In this document: one piece after another, positions 1 through 10,870 of the stretch | How positions within the stretch are numbered: position 1 is the first letter of the stretch | Layout of the letters: each line of letters opens with the position of its first letter | Source: Orientallactaga sibirica | Lineage: Eukaryota > Chordata > Mammalia > Rodentia > Dipodidae | Reading direction: 5' to 3' | Assembly: GCA_036365145.1 (NCBI GenBank) | Contig: JAEOAD010000001.1 | Location: forward strand, 104,216,001-104,280,000 | Length of the DNA: 64,000 nt | The notes under the pieces: model-generated | Database searches by the model: none | The model's input: only the letters and a program-made list of their open reading frames with translations | Told to the model about the DNA's origin: nothing | Translations under genes and position numbers: made by a program

Positions 1-107
1 ATGCTTGCATCACTTGCGTCTGGCTAAACTTGGGACCTGGAGATTTGAACAGGCATTCTTAGGCTTCACAGGCAGGCGCCTTAACCTCTAAGCCATCTCG
101 TCAACCC
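1..107 (-). repeat. B2-type SINE, cut by window edge
   Basis: Reads in reverse as a tRNA-derived SINE head. The reverse complement starts with a ggttgacgagatggctta-like A box and continues through 'gttaaggcgcctgcctgtgaagcc'. Only the 5' half of the element lies in the window; the rest is upstream of base 1. Confidence 0.8.
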
Positions 108-1129
108 CTCTATAGAATTATTTTTGAGGAATAAAGTGATGGCTATGAATTGCTTAGCATAACACCTGCCAGTTTAAGGATCTGGCTAATGAAAACTATC
201 ACCACTATTGTGAAGACAGGAAGTGAAGCAGGTTTCCAAGTGACAGATGAATAAGAAGGTAGACCAGGAAGCTATGACTGCAGTCCTAATGAACTCGCTG
301 TGCAAAGAACCAGCTCCATCAGCAGAGACCAAGTTGCACAAAGTGAAGCTACACAACGGAGTCAAAGTGAGATTGAAATGGGGACACTCTTGGCAGAAGA
401 AGCAATGAGGTTCCTGGAATCTGAGACCTTCCAAGGACCACAGCATTCTCAACCTCCCGGGGAACCATGACCACCACCGCCCCAGCCCTTTGAATGGATA
501 ACGAACTCAGCAGGCAAAGCTGTAGCTTGGTCCTCCCTCCTGAAGAACAGGCCAAGTTTGACTTTCAAAGGGAGCCTAATATCTAGGCTAATCAGAAATG
601 TTAGGTTAATGACTTGCTCAAAGCAACTGGCCCGAGATGAGAGGGAGCAAGCAGTATTTTCATTCTTGAGCTCAAAGCAATCCTGCTTGTATTTCAAAAC
701 AAAGCCTTATCTAAGCCCATAATCAAGGAGGCAGGCAACCATGCACGAGCCTCCTTGTCTCCACCAGTCTTCCTGAGTCTCCCTGAAGTGCTACAAGAAA
801 ATGCAAGAAGAAAAGCTCTATTTTCTTTGAGTGTAAAATAAAGCCTTAGAGTCAGATTCTTCCTCATCTTCCAAGTGACTGAATCACTTTAATGGTGAGC
901 TCAGACACCCTATGGTACACAGGAAATGCGTAAATACTGTCAGCAGTTTAAATTGCTATTTTTCCCCTAAAGCAATGTACATATCTAACAGAAGCAAGAC
1001 CATAGCAAAGTACTGCAAATACAGAGTCAAAAAAATAAAAAACACTATTGATTCTCAAACAACACACTCAAAAAATGAGCCTTGGAAGGCCTGTAGCACA
1101 GAATATTCTAAGACAATCCTGGTTTATTT
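108..1129. other. No gene or clear repeat seen
   Basis: About 1 kb of mixed sequence. The short ORFs on both strands have no recognisable domain and no conserved-looking codon pattern. Nothing supports a gene or RNA here. Confidence 0.5.
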
Positions 1130-1321
1130 CTTTTTGAAATTTATTTATTTATTTTATTTATAAGAGAGAGAGAATGGGCACAACAGGAATCCAGCTACTA
1201 CAAACAAACTCGATACACATGTGCTATTTACACATCTGGCTTATGTGGGTACTGGAGAATCAAACCTGGGTCTGTAGGACTCACAGGCAAATGCCTTAAC
1301 CATTAGGCCATCTCTCTAGCC
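1130..1321 (-). repeat. B2-type SINE
   Basis: Reverse-oriented copy. A T-rich tail (ttatttatttattttattta) leads into a short GA block, then the body ends in 'aggccatctctctagcc', the complement of the SINE A-box head. It is diverged from the other copies in the window. Confidence 0.85.
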
Positions 1322-1360
1322 TCTGATGTTCTTCTTATTCTTTTCACTAAGAGATTTAAG

Positions 1361-1500
1361 GGCCAGGGATATACCTAAGTTGGTAGAGTACTTGCCTAAA
1401 ATGTTCAAAGCCCTGGGTTCAATCTCTAACATTCAAATCCTTGGCTAAATAGTGAGTTTGAGGCCACTCTGGGCTACATGAGATTCTGTCTCAAACAAAA
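1361..1500 (+). repeat. B4/ID-type SINE, old
   Basis: Starts 'ggccagggatatacctaag', followed by an ID-like tRNA head ('gagtacttgcctaaaatg', 'ccctgggttcaatctc'). It then runs into a B1-like right part ('gaggccactctgggctaca', 'gattctgtctcaaac'). The ID-plus-B1 fusion is the B4 architecture. Confidence 0.65.
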
Positions 1501-1933
1501 AGTAATAAGAATTCTAATAAATTCTAAATATAACATGTAAAATATTATGCCTTTCACATGAATAGAAAGATGAAAGAAATCTTTTGCAAAGATTGCAGGG
1601 CAATCTGACCCTGCTTCTTTCCATTTTTTAAGTACCCCTGTGGAATGTCACCTGTTTTCTCCCTCTTTTCACCAACCACTCCCAAACCTGTGCAGTGGGC
1701 TCACATCTCGTGCAGGAATTTGACCTCAAAGTCAGAAACCAAGGCAAAAAATATAAACAGTATCAAAATTACCCATGAACTTCGACATTGAGGTGGACAT
1801 GAGGCTTTCTCCACAAAAGGCATAATAAGCTGAGGCAACCAGAGCCACAGCGCCAGCTGCCTTCACCTGATCACTTCCTACAGATGTTCATTACACAGAA
1901 TAGCAGCTCGCCTACATTCTACCTGTAACTCCT

Positions 1934-1937
<4 letters not shown>

Positions 1938-1965
<28 letters not shown>

Positions 1966-2110
1966 GGTTTTTCAAGGTAGGGTCTCACTCTGGCCCAGGC
2001 TGACCTGGAATTCACTATGCAATAATCTCAGGGTGGCCTTGAACTCATGGCGATCCCCTACCTCTGCCTCCCGAGTGCTGGGATTAAAGGCATGCACCAC
2101 CACGCCTGGC
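1938..2110 (-). repeat. B1 SINE
   Basis: A long T tract is followed by 'ttcaaggtagggtctcactc', the B1 body in reverse, and 'ggcatgcaccaccacgcctggc', the complement of the 7SL-like 5' end. Little diverged, so a young copy. Confidence 0.95.
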
Positions 2111-4461
2111 TTTTCTCTTTCTTTTGATAAGCATCAATTAGGGTTCAATAATGCCCAATGGTTCAAGCAGAATCTCTCCTCAAGCCTACATTTGTCTATG
2201 TAAGGTTGTCCTCTGATGCTGGGCTTGAAGAACCAGAGCACGCGGCACAGAAGGGAAGGTAGATATAAGTGGAGGAGAACAGCTGCAGGCTGGAAGCCAC
2301 AGCAAGAGGCTGGAAGCCATAGCAGGAGGGTGAAAGCCAGCACATGAAGATAGTCTAGAACATCTTTTAATTCTAGTTGCTTCTCACTTTTGACAGTGTG
2401 AGTAACCAGAGTCCTTTGTCAGGGAGTTAAACACACGCTGACGTGCAGAGTGAGAGCGGAAGATAGTATTAAGGTTATCAGAACCTCCTGCGTCTCACCA
2501 GCGAGGTGAGCCAGCAGATAAGCAGCCATAAGTTCTTTCCCTTCCACCCTACAAACCTCCCTACATGCTTCCTCATGACCCATTCTACCAGGAAATAGAG
2601 AAATGAATTTCAGGAAATGCAGGTCAGCCTGCACCAAGACCCAAAGTAACATATTACAAAGCCATGACAGTGAGAGCGCACAGAATGTTGAAAACTCTGT
2701 CGGACCAGCATTCTTTCCCTGGTTTTAAGGGTCCTATCCCAAAAGCTTTGCTAACCCTATCCATGCCTCTGTCCCCACAAGCACTTCAAACTCACCACGT
2801 TCCTTACTGCATATCAGCTTCCCGATCAGTTGGCACCATTCCCGCTCACCCTCATCTCATTAATAAAACCATCTAAATCAAATACCTGAGCTAAATCCCC
2901 CCACCCCAACTTTCTCCATATCTGTCAGAACTAAGCCTAATCAATCCGAATCCTTAAACTTCCTAAAGTCTCCTTTTGTGACCTCTCTCTTCTCTCCACC
3001 ACCATCATCTCTTTCTTTCCCTCTTTCCCTTCTTCCCTCCCATTCAACCTCCCACCTGGCCCTTCTATACTGATTACATAAGAATTGCTTGGTAAGCTTT
3101 GTACAACAAAGGTTGAATGGTCTTGGAACTCACTCTCTGGACTTTTGCAGAGATCTTGGTGCTACCAATGAACTTTGAGTAGCAATGCTATGCTCAAAGA
3201 GAATTGCCTTCTAAAATGCAACACCAATACCAAAAAAAAAAAAAAAAAAAAAAAAAGCAATCTCTTGCATCCACAGAATAGTGTCCCCATTTCTCATCTC
3301 TCACTCTCTGTCTCTCTCCCCATCTATCTATCACTATCTCTCTCTCCCTCCTTCTTCCCCTTCTCCTCTTACTCCCAGGAAAACATGCTATACTCAAAGA
3401 GGATAGTTTGAGAAGGGATCACGGAAGGATTAGTTCTTGAGGAAGTGCTTCCAGGATTAGTTCTTGAGGAAGTAACTGGCATCCAGAACCATGCACTAAA
3501 CAAACTTCTTTTCTTTGTAAATTAACCAGTCTGCAATACGGTTACTACACCAGAAAGTGAATGAAGACAGCAAAGCAGAAGACAGATAAGCACCTGGGAA
3601 CAGCTTGACTTTGGAGGGAAGATAAGGCTGAGGAGGGGAGAGGAGGAGGGGATTCTGCTTAAAACAGGCACCACAATGATAGTCATATACAAGTTCCAAG
3701 TTTAAGGTCTCCTGTTTTCATGCCTAACAATATCATAGTCGTGCATTCCTTTTGGTACTGCAGAAATTAAAAAAAAAAAAAAAAAAAAAAACCTAAGCAA
3801 GTTGTTTAAGTAACAAATGATTGACAGCCAACTTGCAACTTTGACCCTCATCTTTCCATCTCAAAGCACAAATTCTTGGTCACATGCCCATAACAAGGTC
3901 CCGGAGGCAAGGCTGCTAGGCATCAGTAAAGGGTGGAATGGGAAAGAAGCACTAAGGGCAGAAGTCAACAGATTCTATGCTTAGTGTACTCCAGACAGGA
4001 CTCAAGGTCAAACTAGGGTACGAAAGAATAAAATTAGGAGCCAGGCTGCAGTTGGCATTGGTAGAACACAGGACCAATGACCCTTGGAGGTTTAGAGGAA
4101 AACAAGAGGGAAAGAGGGAATAGAAAGTCAGAGACACCCCAGTGTCAGGTGGGAAGTTGGCGTGAGAGAGGAGGTGGGCATGTAAAAAGTGCTCACAGTG
4201 TGATCCCTGTGACTCTCGCCTCCATGAAGGCGAGCAGATTTATACATTCTCTTCCCCAGTTGTGTTGTCTCAAACATCTTTCCATTCCTAGTTCTGATTA
4301 TTCACTTCTCCAAACCAGGGTGCTTGCTGCCCTCCCTTCCACAGGACATTGTTAGAATAAATTAAGATAACACCTAACAATCACCACCCCCCAATCTAAC
4401 TTTAATAAGTTCTCAAGAAATCCTTATTCTTTCCCTTATCCTTATTAATTTAAGAAATCAA
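2111..4461. other. Gene-free stretch with simple-sequence patches
   Basis: No gene recognised. It holds three short imperfect units around 'aggctggaagccacagca' at 2284-2340, an A tract at 3232-3256, a CT-rich block at 3290-3372 and a second A tract at 3768-3790. A direct 21-bp duplication ('aggattagttcttgaggaagt') at 3427 and 3453 has a 26-bp period. None of the short ORFs resembles a protein family. Confidence 0.5.
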
Positions 4462-4683
4462 GGGCTGGAGAGATGGCTTAGCATTTAAATGCAGTTACTT
4501 GCAAAGTCTGATAGCCTGGATTTGATTCCCCAGTACCCATGTAAATCCAGATGTACAAAGTGGCACATGTGTCTGGAGTTCATTTGCAGGGGCAGGAGAC
4601 CCTGGCACACCCATACTCTCTTTTGCTCTCTCTGTCTAACTCTTTCTCTCTGTATCTATCTCAAATACATTTTTTTTTTTTAA
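4462..4683 (+). repeat. B2-type SINE
   Basis: Begins 'gggctggagagatggcttag' (RNA polymerase III A box) and has the B-box-like 'gatttgattccccagtaccc'. A CT-rich block with a T/A tail ends the element. Moderately diverged. Confidence 0.9.
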
Positions 4684-4999
4684 AGAAAAACAAAGGAAAT
4701 CAGTACTTGAAATTAAATTGAAAAGACCTTTTCATGGAGAAGTAATTTGCATGCATAATATAGAAGGTGTTCCTTAAGGATGGTATAGTATGCGCCACAG
4801 TAAGTATAATTTAATGCTGGTAGAATAAGACATCATGATAAACAGCGTTGATCGGGTGTTTAAAGGTCATCATGTGTTCACATCCTTAAGTCTGGATATC
4901 ATAGTTTAAGCAATTCTTGAAATGTATGTATGTCTTCTCAGTACACTAATTATAATGCAAAAACAGAAATCTTGGTATTTTAATAAAGTAGGAGTACGT

Positions 5000-5645
5000 A
5001 TTAATCTCTTTTGTGCTTACTGTAACAAAACACCTGTGACAGGCTAACTTTTTGAAGAATTTTATTTGGGCTCATAGTTCCAGAGGTCCAATGTCTAAAG
5101 GCCCCTCTGTTGATGGTCTGTTTGCATATCACATGGTAAGAGGTGGGGAGCATCTAAGTCTGCCTCCCTCTTCTTTTATGACTCTATGTGCATGCTCATG
5201 TTCATGTGTGTGGGTACACATGTGCATGAAGGCTGAAGGACAACGTGGAGTGTTGCTCCTCAGATGCCACCCACCTTCTTTGAGACAGGGTCTCTCATTG
5301 GCCTGTAGATGACCAAGAAGGCTAGAATAGCTGGCCAGCAAACAGCAGGAATCTTCCTGTCTCTACCTCTTCTCTAGTGCTAGAATTACCATGCATACCA
5401 CCATGCCTGGCATTTTTGCATGGGTAGTGAGGCTCAAACTTGAGTCTCCATGCTGGAAAGACAAACACTTTGCCAGCTGAGCTATCTCCCCAGCCTTTTC
5501 TTCATCCAGGACTCAGCCATGGGGCTTTGTGCCTAATGACCTGTAACCTAATCCTTTTTACTTCCCACCACAGTTACCACCTTCTCAGCACTTAATGATG
5601 GCGATTAAATTTCAATATGACTTCAATAATCAAACCACAGCAAGG
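5000..5645 (-). repeat. Old MaLR-type LTR (MST/MLT-like), split by a SINE
   Basis: 'ctgtaacaaaacacctgtgac' with 'tttatttgggctcatagttc' is the typical reverse-strand start of MST/MLT LTRs. The other end, after the inserted SINE, has 'cccaccacagttaccacctt' and 'gattaaatttcaatatga'. Family assignment is from memory of these signatures; boundaries are approximate. Confidence 0.55.
5278..5495 (-). repeat. B4-type SINE
   Basis: Reverse copy. 'tttgagacagggtctctcat' begins the B1-like half, 'accaccatgcctggc' closes it, and the ID-like head follows, ending 'gctgagctatctccccagcc'. It interrupts the surrounding LTR remnant. Confidence 0.75.
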
Positions 5646-6747
5646 TAAGGATGTGTCATCTCAAACTCAGATGGCCAAGGTGCCCTTGGGAAAAACACTC
5701 ATTTAGGAAAACATCATGAAGAGCTATTTTGGATATGAAAGGTTATAGACATGACATGGAAGGTGAGAGTAACAAAAAGTACGTGGATTAGCAGCGTGAA
5801 GTAAATTTTACTTAATATTTTAGGATAAAGGAGGTGGGAGGGGCAGTTTCCAGGAGTAGATAGAGATGGAAAGGCATGGTTGGTCCACACGAGGTGGAGG
5901 AAGACCCACCTCAAGGGAGCAAGGCTGGAGCCTGGGGGAGAAAAGAACCATCAGGAAGTTCCTGACACAGGGGAAAGGCCTCCACAGACTCAAAAGCCAG
6001 AGTCAGCAAGTATTTCAAGTTGCCTTGTAGAGTATATGCCAGCTCTACTATGCCCACTGTCCTGAGATGGAGGTGTTTTAGAGAAATTCTTTAAAGAGTC
6101 TGTGATATATTTGGGGCAAAAAGTGGATAACATGAAAGGGACAGCCAAAGAAAGTGAGCCTAGGTCAAGGTCAAGAATTGCTCAGTGACCACAGTAAATG
6201 GGAGAAAGTACTAAAAGGAGGGTGCAAGCCTCCAGGTATTCCTAATTGGGACTGGATTTCCACCACATGTGAGACTGAGACTTCAAGCCTTCTTTTATCT
6301 ATTTTTACCTAGTAAGGGGGAAAAAAAGATTCCATCAGTCCTCAGGATTTTTCCTAGACAGCTACTCCTTGAATTATTTATGTAACTAAGATGCCAACCA
6401 CAGCTCCTTGTGCGGCAATGACCAAGTTGAACTTGACCTGAACTCCACTTCCTCAGTGTGACAGACCAGATGGGCTCCATCATCTGTTCATTGTCTCCAC
6501 TCACTACCAACCCCCTCTCTGCCACACTCACAAATGTCCCGGGGAGCTAAGCCCCGCTGAACATAACCACTGCACTACACGGTCCTCTACTAGGCTTCCC
6601 CGCCCCATCCAAAGATGGCGGTCCAGGAGTCCTCAGCCCTTTGGGATCTGGCCAGGACCCTGCTGCACCATGAGAGCAGGCTCCCAAGCTTGCACAACTT
6701 ATCACTCAGTGGCCTGGATCACAGCTTTTTAATCTTGAGGGTTTATT
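5646..6747. other. No gene or clear repeat seen
   Basis: Mixed sequence with only short random ORFs. I see no splice-site-bounded exon, RNA gene or repeat I can name. Confidence 0.45.
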
Positions 6748-6944
6748 CTTGTTTGTTTGTTTGGGTTTTTCTTTTCGAGGCAGGGAGGCTAAGACAGGGT
6801 CTTTGTAGCCTAAGGCTGGTCTCAAATCAGGCTGATCTGGAATTCACTTTGTAGTCTCACACTAGCCTCAGACTCATAGCAATCCTCCTCCTACCTTAGC
6901 CTCCCAAGTATTGGAATTAAAGGCCTGTGCCACCATGCCCAGCC
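6748..6944 (-). repeat. B1 SINE, diverged
   Basis: Reverse B1. A T/G-rich tail precedes 'gacagggtctttgtagccta', the body 'ctgatctggaattcactttg', and 'ggcctgtgccaccatgccca' at the 5' complement. About 30 bp of extra sequence near the tail makes it longer than standard. Confidence 0.8.
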
Positions 6945-6947
6945 ATA

Positions 6948-7205
6948 TTTCTTTTTTGAGAACTGTCTATTTGGCCATGTATTGATTGGATTTTTGGGTG
7001 TTTAATTATTTTCACCTCTTTTCTATACTCTCAATTCTAATCCCATGATGTATAGCTGGCAAAGATTTTTGCCTAGTCTGCAGGCCCTCTCTCCAAGCTG
7101 GTGATCATTTCATTTCCTTTGCTGTGCAGAAGCTTGTTTGTGTCATGTGATCTCATTTGACAGTTCTCGGGATTATTGCCCAACTACTGAAGTCCTTATC
7201 AGGAA
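6948..7205 (-). mobile_element. L1 ORF2 3' fragment, inverted part of a twin-primed copy
   Basis: Read on the minus strand, this carries the C-terminal region of L1 ORF2. The codons for 'GKNFL' are followed, with stops and shifts, by a stretch recalling the KLKSFCTAK region ('cttctgcacagcaaaggaaa'). It abuts, head to head, an L1 3' UTR in the opposite orientation at 7206. It is non-coding now. Confidence 0.65.
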
Positions 7206-7448
7206 GTTTTTGCCATGTTTTTCCATGTTTATTGCTGCATTATTCACAATACTTAAGCAATGGAAATAGCCTATATGTCTACCAATTAATGGATGAATAA
7301 AGAAAAAAATATGTATGTATTTTAATTTTATCCAGCCATAAAGAAAAATGAAATGATGGCATTTACAGGAAAATGGATGGAACATGAAAACATTAAATAA
7401 GCCATGCTCAAAAAGACAAGTACACATTTTCTACCACATGAAGAATCT

Positions 7449-7484
<36 letters not shown>

Positions 7485-7565
7485 GATTATGAAAATAGAA
7501 AGGAAGAATATAGGAAGAATGGGAAGAAATCTTAAGAGTCATGCAAGAAGGAAAGAAAATAATGG
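7206..7565 (+). mobile_element. L1 3' UTR fragment
   Basis: Sense-strand L1 3' UTR signatures: 'gctgcattattcacaata', 'tggatgaataaagaaa', 'ccagccataaagaaaaatga' and 'caggaaaatggatggaac'. A TG microsatellite lies inside it. Together with the inverted piece just upstream it forms one 5'-inverted L1 insertion. Confidence 0.8.
7452..7483. repeat. (TG)n microsatellite
   Basis: Sixteen uninterrupted TG dinucleotides inside an L1 3' UTR. Confidence 0.95.
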
Positions 7566-7567
7566 AA

Positions 7568-7700
7568 GGCCAGGTGTAGTGGCTTATTCCTATAATTCCC
7601 AGGACTCATGAGACAGGAGGATTCCTTCAAGGCCAGTCTAGTCAACCTAGTGAGTTCAAAGCCTGCCAAGGCAACATAATAAGACCCTGTATCTAGAATA
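7568..7700 (+). repeat. B1-like SINE, old
   Basis: 'ggccaggtgtagtggcttat' and 'aagaccctgtatctaga' mark a diverged forward B1. The middle contains an atypical 'gtctagtcaacctagtgag' stretch. Confidence 0.65.
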
Positions 7701-7708
7701 TCTAGAAT

Positions 7709-7759
7709 AGAATGTCTCCTGAGTGCCAGGATTAAAGGCGTGTACAACTACACCCAGCT
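7709..7759 (-). repeat. B1 SINE 5' fragment
   Basis: 'gagtgccaggattaaaggcg' and 'tgtacaactacacccagct' are the reverse complement of the B1 5' end only. The rest of the element is missing. Confidence 0.65.
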
Positions 7760-7814
7760 AAGAGTATAGCATCTCACTCCAGTCAGAATAGCAGTCATCA
7801 AAAAAATCAAATGA

Positions 7815-7967
7815 AGCCTGGCATGGTGGCACACACCTTTAATCCCAGCACTCGGGAGGCAAAGGTAGGAGGATCACCATGAATTCGAGGCCACCCTGAG
7901 ACTACATAGTGAAATCTGGGGCCAGAATGAGACCCTGCCTCAAAAAAGCAAAAAAAAAAAAAAAAAA
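7815..7967 (+). repeat. B1 SINE nested in L1
   Basis: Starts 'agcctggcatggtggcacac' and ends in an A tract. Flanked by 'atcaaatga' (7806-7814) and 'attcaaatga' (7968-7977), a target duplication of L1 sequence. Confidence 0.95.
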
Positions 7968-8425
7968 ATTCAAATGACAACAAATGCTAGTGAGAGTGTG
8001 GAGAAAGAGAAACCCTCATTTGCTGCTGGCGAGAAGGCAAACTTGTACAGCTACTATGGAAATCAGTATCTAGACTTCTCAAAAAGCTGAAAATAAATCT
8101 ACCATTTGATCCAATTATACCCCCTTTCAGCATATAGCTCCAAAACTCTACTATTTACTACAGAGACATTTGTTTAACCATATTTTTCACCGCTATATCC
8201 ACAATACTAAGAACTGGAAACATTCCAGATGTCCATCAATAGATGAATGACATGGTACATATACATGAATATACAATGAATATACGATGAAGACATGGTA
8301 CATATACACAATGGAACTTTACCCAGGTGTAAGGAAAAAGGACATAATGAAAATTGCAGGAAAATGTATGGACCTAGAAAAAACTAATACCAAGTGAGCT
8401 CACACAGGCTCAGAAAGACAAATGC

Positions 8426-8653
8426 AGACCTGGTGTGGTGGTGCACGTCTTTAATCCCAGCACTCTGGAGGCAGAGGTAGGAGGATCGTTGTGAGATTGA
8501 GGCCACCCTGAGACTCCATAGTGAATTCCAGGTCATCCCAGGCTAGAGCAAGACCTTACCTTGAAAAACCAAAGAAACAAAGAAAGAGAGAGTGAGAGAG
8601 GGAGAGAGAGGAAGGGAGGGAGAGAGGAAGGAAGGAAGAAGGAAAGAAAGAAA
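8426..8653 (+). repeat. B1 SINE nested in L1, with expanded purine tail
   Basis: B1 body, then the A tail has grown into a GAGA/GGAA/AAAG tract (8572-8653). Flanking 'agaaagacaaa' copies mark the insertion. The tail microsatellite makes a 62-codon ORF that is not a gene. Confidence 0.9.
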
Positions 8654-8917
8654 AGAAAGACAAAAGGCATATGCTCTTTTTCATATGTGGTTCCTAACCT
8701 GGAAGAGCTTGAGTTGATTGTAAGTGGTAGTAAACATCAGAAGTATTGACATGGAGCTAGAATTAAGCTTGGAGAAAGGGAAAATAGGAGGGAGAGGAGA
8801 GGGGACTACTTGACAAGAAAGTTGACTGACACTAAAAAAGAAAATAAAAGAAAGAATACAAGAGGTTCTAGGGGAGCACAGGGAAATGGAAGGATTGTAT
8901 AAAACTAATGATAATGT

Positions 8918-9096
8918 TGCTGGGTGTGGTGGTACACGCCTTTAATCCCAGCACTCAGGAGACGGAGGAAGGAGGATGGCTGAGTTCAAGGCCACCCTGA
9001 GACTACATAGTTAATTCCAGGTCAGCCTGGACCAGAGTGAGACCCTACCTTGAAAAACCAAAAAAAACAAAAACAAAAAAAAAAAAAAAAAAAAAA
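8918..9096 (+). repeat. B1 SINE
   Basis: Begins 'gctgggtgtggtggtacacg' and ends in an A-rich tail. Flanked by a 14-bp duplication 'ctaatgataatgtt' on both sides. Confidence 0.95.
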
Positions 9097-9549
9097 ACCC
9101 TAATGATAATGTTAATCAGTAACATAGAAACCTTCTTCCTGGACAGCATTCTACAAGAATAAAAGGTGGGAGGTGTTTACTGAAGTGCCTTGCAAAAGGT
9201 GGAGAAAAGCTTAATCCTAAAACCATGCTTTCTGGCTGATAAATCCCAGGGCCAGAATTGGATTATCCCCAACAGTGAGCTGCTAGTCAGGAAGACCCAT
9301 GGAGTCTCTAAAATGATGCAGGCCATTGCCAAAAAGCATTGGGTTACCTGCCAGAGCTAAAAGGTAAGACCCTACTGCTGAAGACACCACAGGCTGTAGT
9401 CACAAGACATTGAGAGACCATGAGAGAGCGTGGAAGGAAGCCAGGTTCCTCTTGTCTAGCCCTCATAGTGCTAGAAAGGGCTCTGGGAGCTGCTGGGGGA
9501 TAATGGCCACCAAGAGAATGAATAAGCAGGATATTTTAAAAGCCATAAA
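9097..9549. other. No gene or clear repeat seen
   Basis: About 450 bp without a recognisable gene. It leads directly into the palindrome at 9550. Confidence 0.4.
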
Positions 9550-9657
9550 ATTACCTGCATAGGGTGGGTGCCACTCTTGCACAGGTGTGTATTTCTCATC
9601 TGGATGGCTGAGAAATACACACCTGTGCAAAAGTGGCACCCACCCTATGCAGGTAAT
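9550..9657. repeat. Long near-perfect inverted repeat (hairpin-forming)
   Basis: Two 48-bp arms (9550-9597 and 9610-9657) are reverse complements with one mismatch (C at 9576 opposite A at 9631). They are separated by a 12-nt spacer 'atctggatggct'. Either strand, if transcribed, would fold into a ~108-nt hairpin. I recognise no transposon termini, and the arms are too similar to be ancient. It could be a foldback duplication made by template switching, a tiny MITE-like element or a hairpin RNA locus; the sequence does not decide. Confidence 0.95.
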
Positions 9658-9799
9658 CAACTGCTCTCTGATTGGATATCAGGCCCCCTCATTGGAAATA
9701 GACTCATACCTGGTACTGGGAACCAATAAGAATCCCATAGGTAGAAAATTTATAGACTCCAGAGAAAAACCTCCACTGCTCTTTGGCTAAGAAGAATGT

Positions 9800-10098
9800 G
9801 TACACACATCAAGGAAACATCCCTCAAATAACTATGCTTATCCCCTTTAAACCACCTCTCACCCGTGGTTGGGGAATCTGTTTTATTTTTTAGATGGCAA
9901 AGATACTGGCAAGATCCACAGGATCCATCAGTACAAGAAAAGATAGCCAATTGCCTACTATGAGATATGTCACTTCTACCATATCTGCTGGGGCCCAGGA
10001 GACATGGCAGAGGAAGCAATAACTTGAGTACTGCTCTCACTGCTAGCATGACAACCAGCTCCAGGGATATGGTGACAGACACTGTGGTCACTCAAAAC
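9800..10098 (+). repeat. Dispersed repeat of unidentified family, copy 1
   Basis: Shares ordered blocks with 33.93-34.26 kb and 45.47-45.70 kb: 'tatgcttatc.cctttaa', 'ggagaatctg-like', 'acaagaaaagatagc', 'gggcccaggagacatggcag' and 'ggtgacagacactg'. No coding frame is conserved. It is followed by a B1 fragment and by an inverted piece of the same family at 10,205. Confidence 0.6.
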
Positions 10099-10203
10099 TC
10101 ATGAATTCACTATGTCATTTCAGCATGGCTTCAAACTCATGGCACTCCTCCTACTTCTGCCTCCCAAGTGCTGGGATGAAACATGTCTACCACCATGCTC
10201 GGC
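10099..10203 (-). repeat. B1 SINE fragment
   Basis: 'gaattcactatgtcatttca' and 'cctcccaagtgctgggatga' with a terminal 'caccatgctcggc' identify a reverse, tail-less B1. Confidence 0.75.
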
Positions 10204-10204
10204 T

Positions 10205-10420
10205 TTAAATCAGACTTCTAACCCACTCGCCAAGGCTCAGAGAATATTGCCAAGAGGGTGGAAAGATTATAATAGCCACAGGGTGGCTAGGAATATCTCA
10301 GGATACAGTCCCTCCCTTTACAGAAACTGACTGAGGACTTCAGGACCTTACAGCAAATACCAATAACCCCACTTAGGGAGGTCCTCAATGGAATGAGGGC
10401 AGGAAATAAAGATATAAGAA
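10205..10420 (-). repeat. Inverted piece of the dispersed repeat family
   Basis: 'gggtggaaagattataatag' and 'ccacagggtgg' are the reverse complement of 'ccaccctgtggctcttaca' and 'atctttccaccc' at about 33.80-33.83 kb. The orientation is therefore opposite to the adjoining piece at 9.80-10.10 kb. Confidence 0.5.
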
Positions 10421-10482
10421 TACAACCTTCTAAGAAATTAAATTTAAAAATAAATATGAACAAATAAATAAAAGAAGAAGAA

Positions 10483-10870
10483 GACTGGGAGATGGCTCAG
10501 CTTGTCACTTAAGCATGAGGACCTGGGAGAGCCTGAGATAGCTCAAGTTGAATCCTGCCACCCCAAACCCACATAAGAAGCTGGATATGGCTAGGCACAA
10601 CTGCAACCCAGTCTGCTGGAGATGGGGAGCAGAGAATCACTGGAGCTCACTGATCAAAAACAGGAGCTTCAGGTTGAGGGAGAGACAGATCTTTCTCTCG
10701 TGCATGTGTGCCCCCCACAAAGAGAGAGGGAGAGAGAGGGAGCGAGAGGGAGATAGAGATGAAAACACAGATGGGTAATAGAGAAGGGCACACAAAGTTC
10801 TTCTCTGGTCACAAGGCACTCACATGCAGAACACATACATCAGCACATGCATACACATCACGCAGCATAC
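10483..10870 (+). repeat. B4-type SINE with purine and CA-rich tail
   Basis: Head 'gactgggagatggctcagct', body with 'agaagctggatatggctagg' and 'ctgctggagatggggagcag', then a GA-rich block (10,715-10,760) and a CACA-rich tail. The structure fits a long B4-family element; the end is approximate. Confidence 0.6.

Larger units (their letters stand above)
7763..8902 (+). mobile_element. L1 3' end with two nested B1 SINEs
   Basis: Sense L1 3' region: 'tgagagtgtggagaaagaga', 'ctactatggaaatcagtatc', 'ccatttgatccaattatacc', 'gatgtccatcaatagatgaa' and 'acaatggaactttaccca'. A purine-rich end (8767-8900) matches the usual L1 3' terminus. It is interrupted by B1 copies at 7815-7967 and 8426-8653, each bounded by short duplications of L1 sequence. 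No open reading frame remains. Confidence 0.85.
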
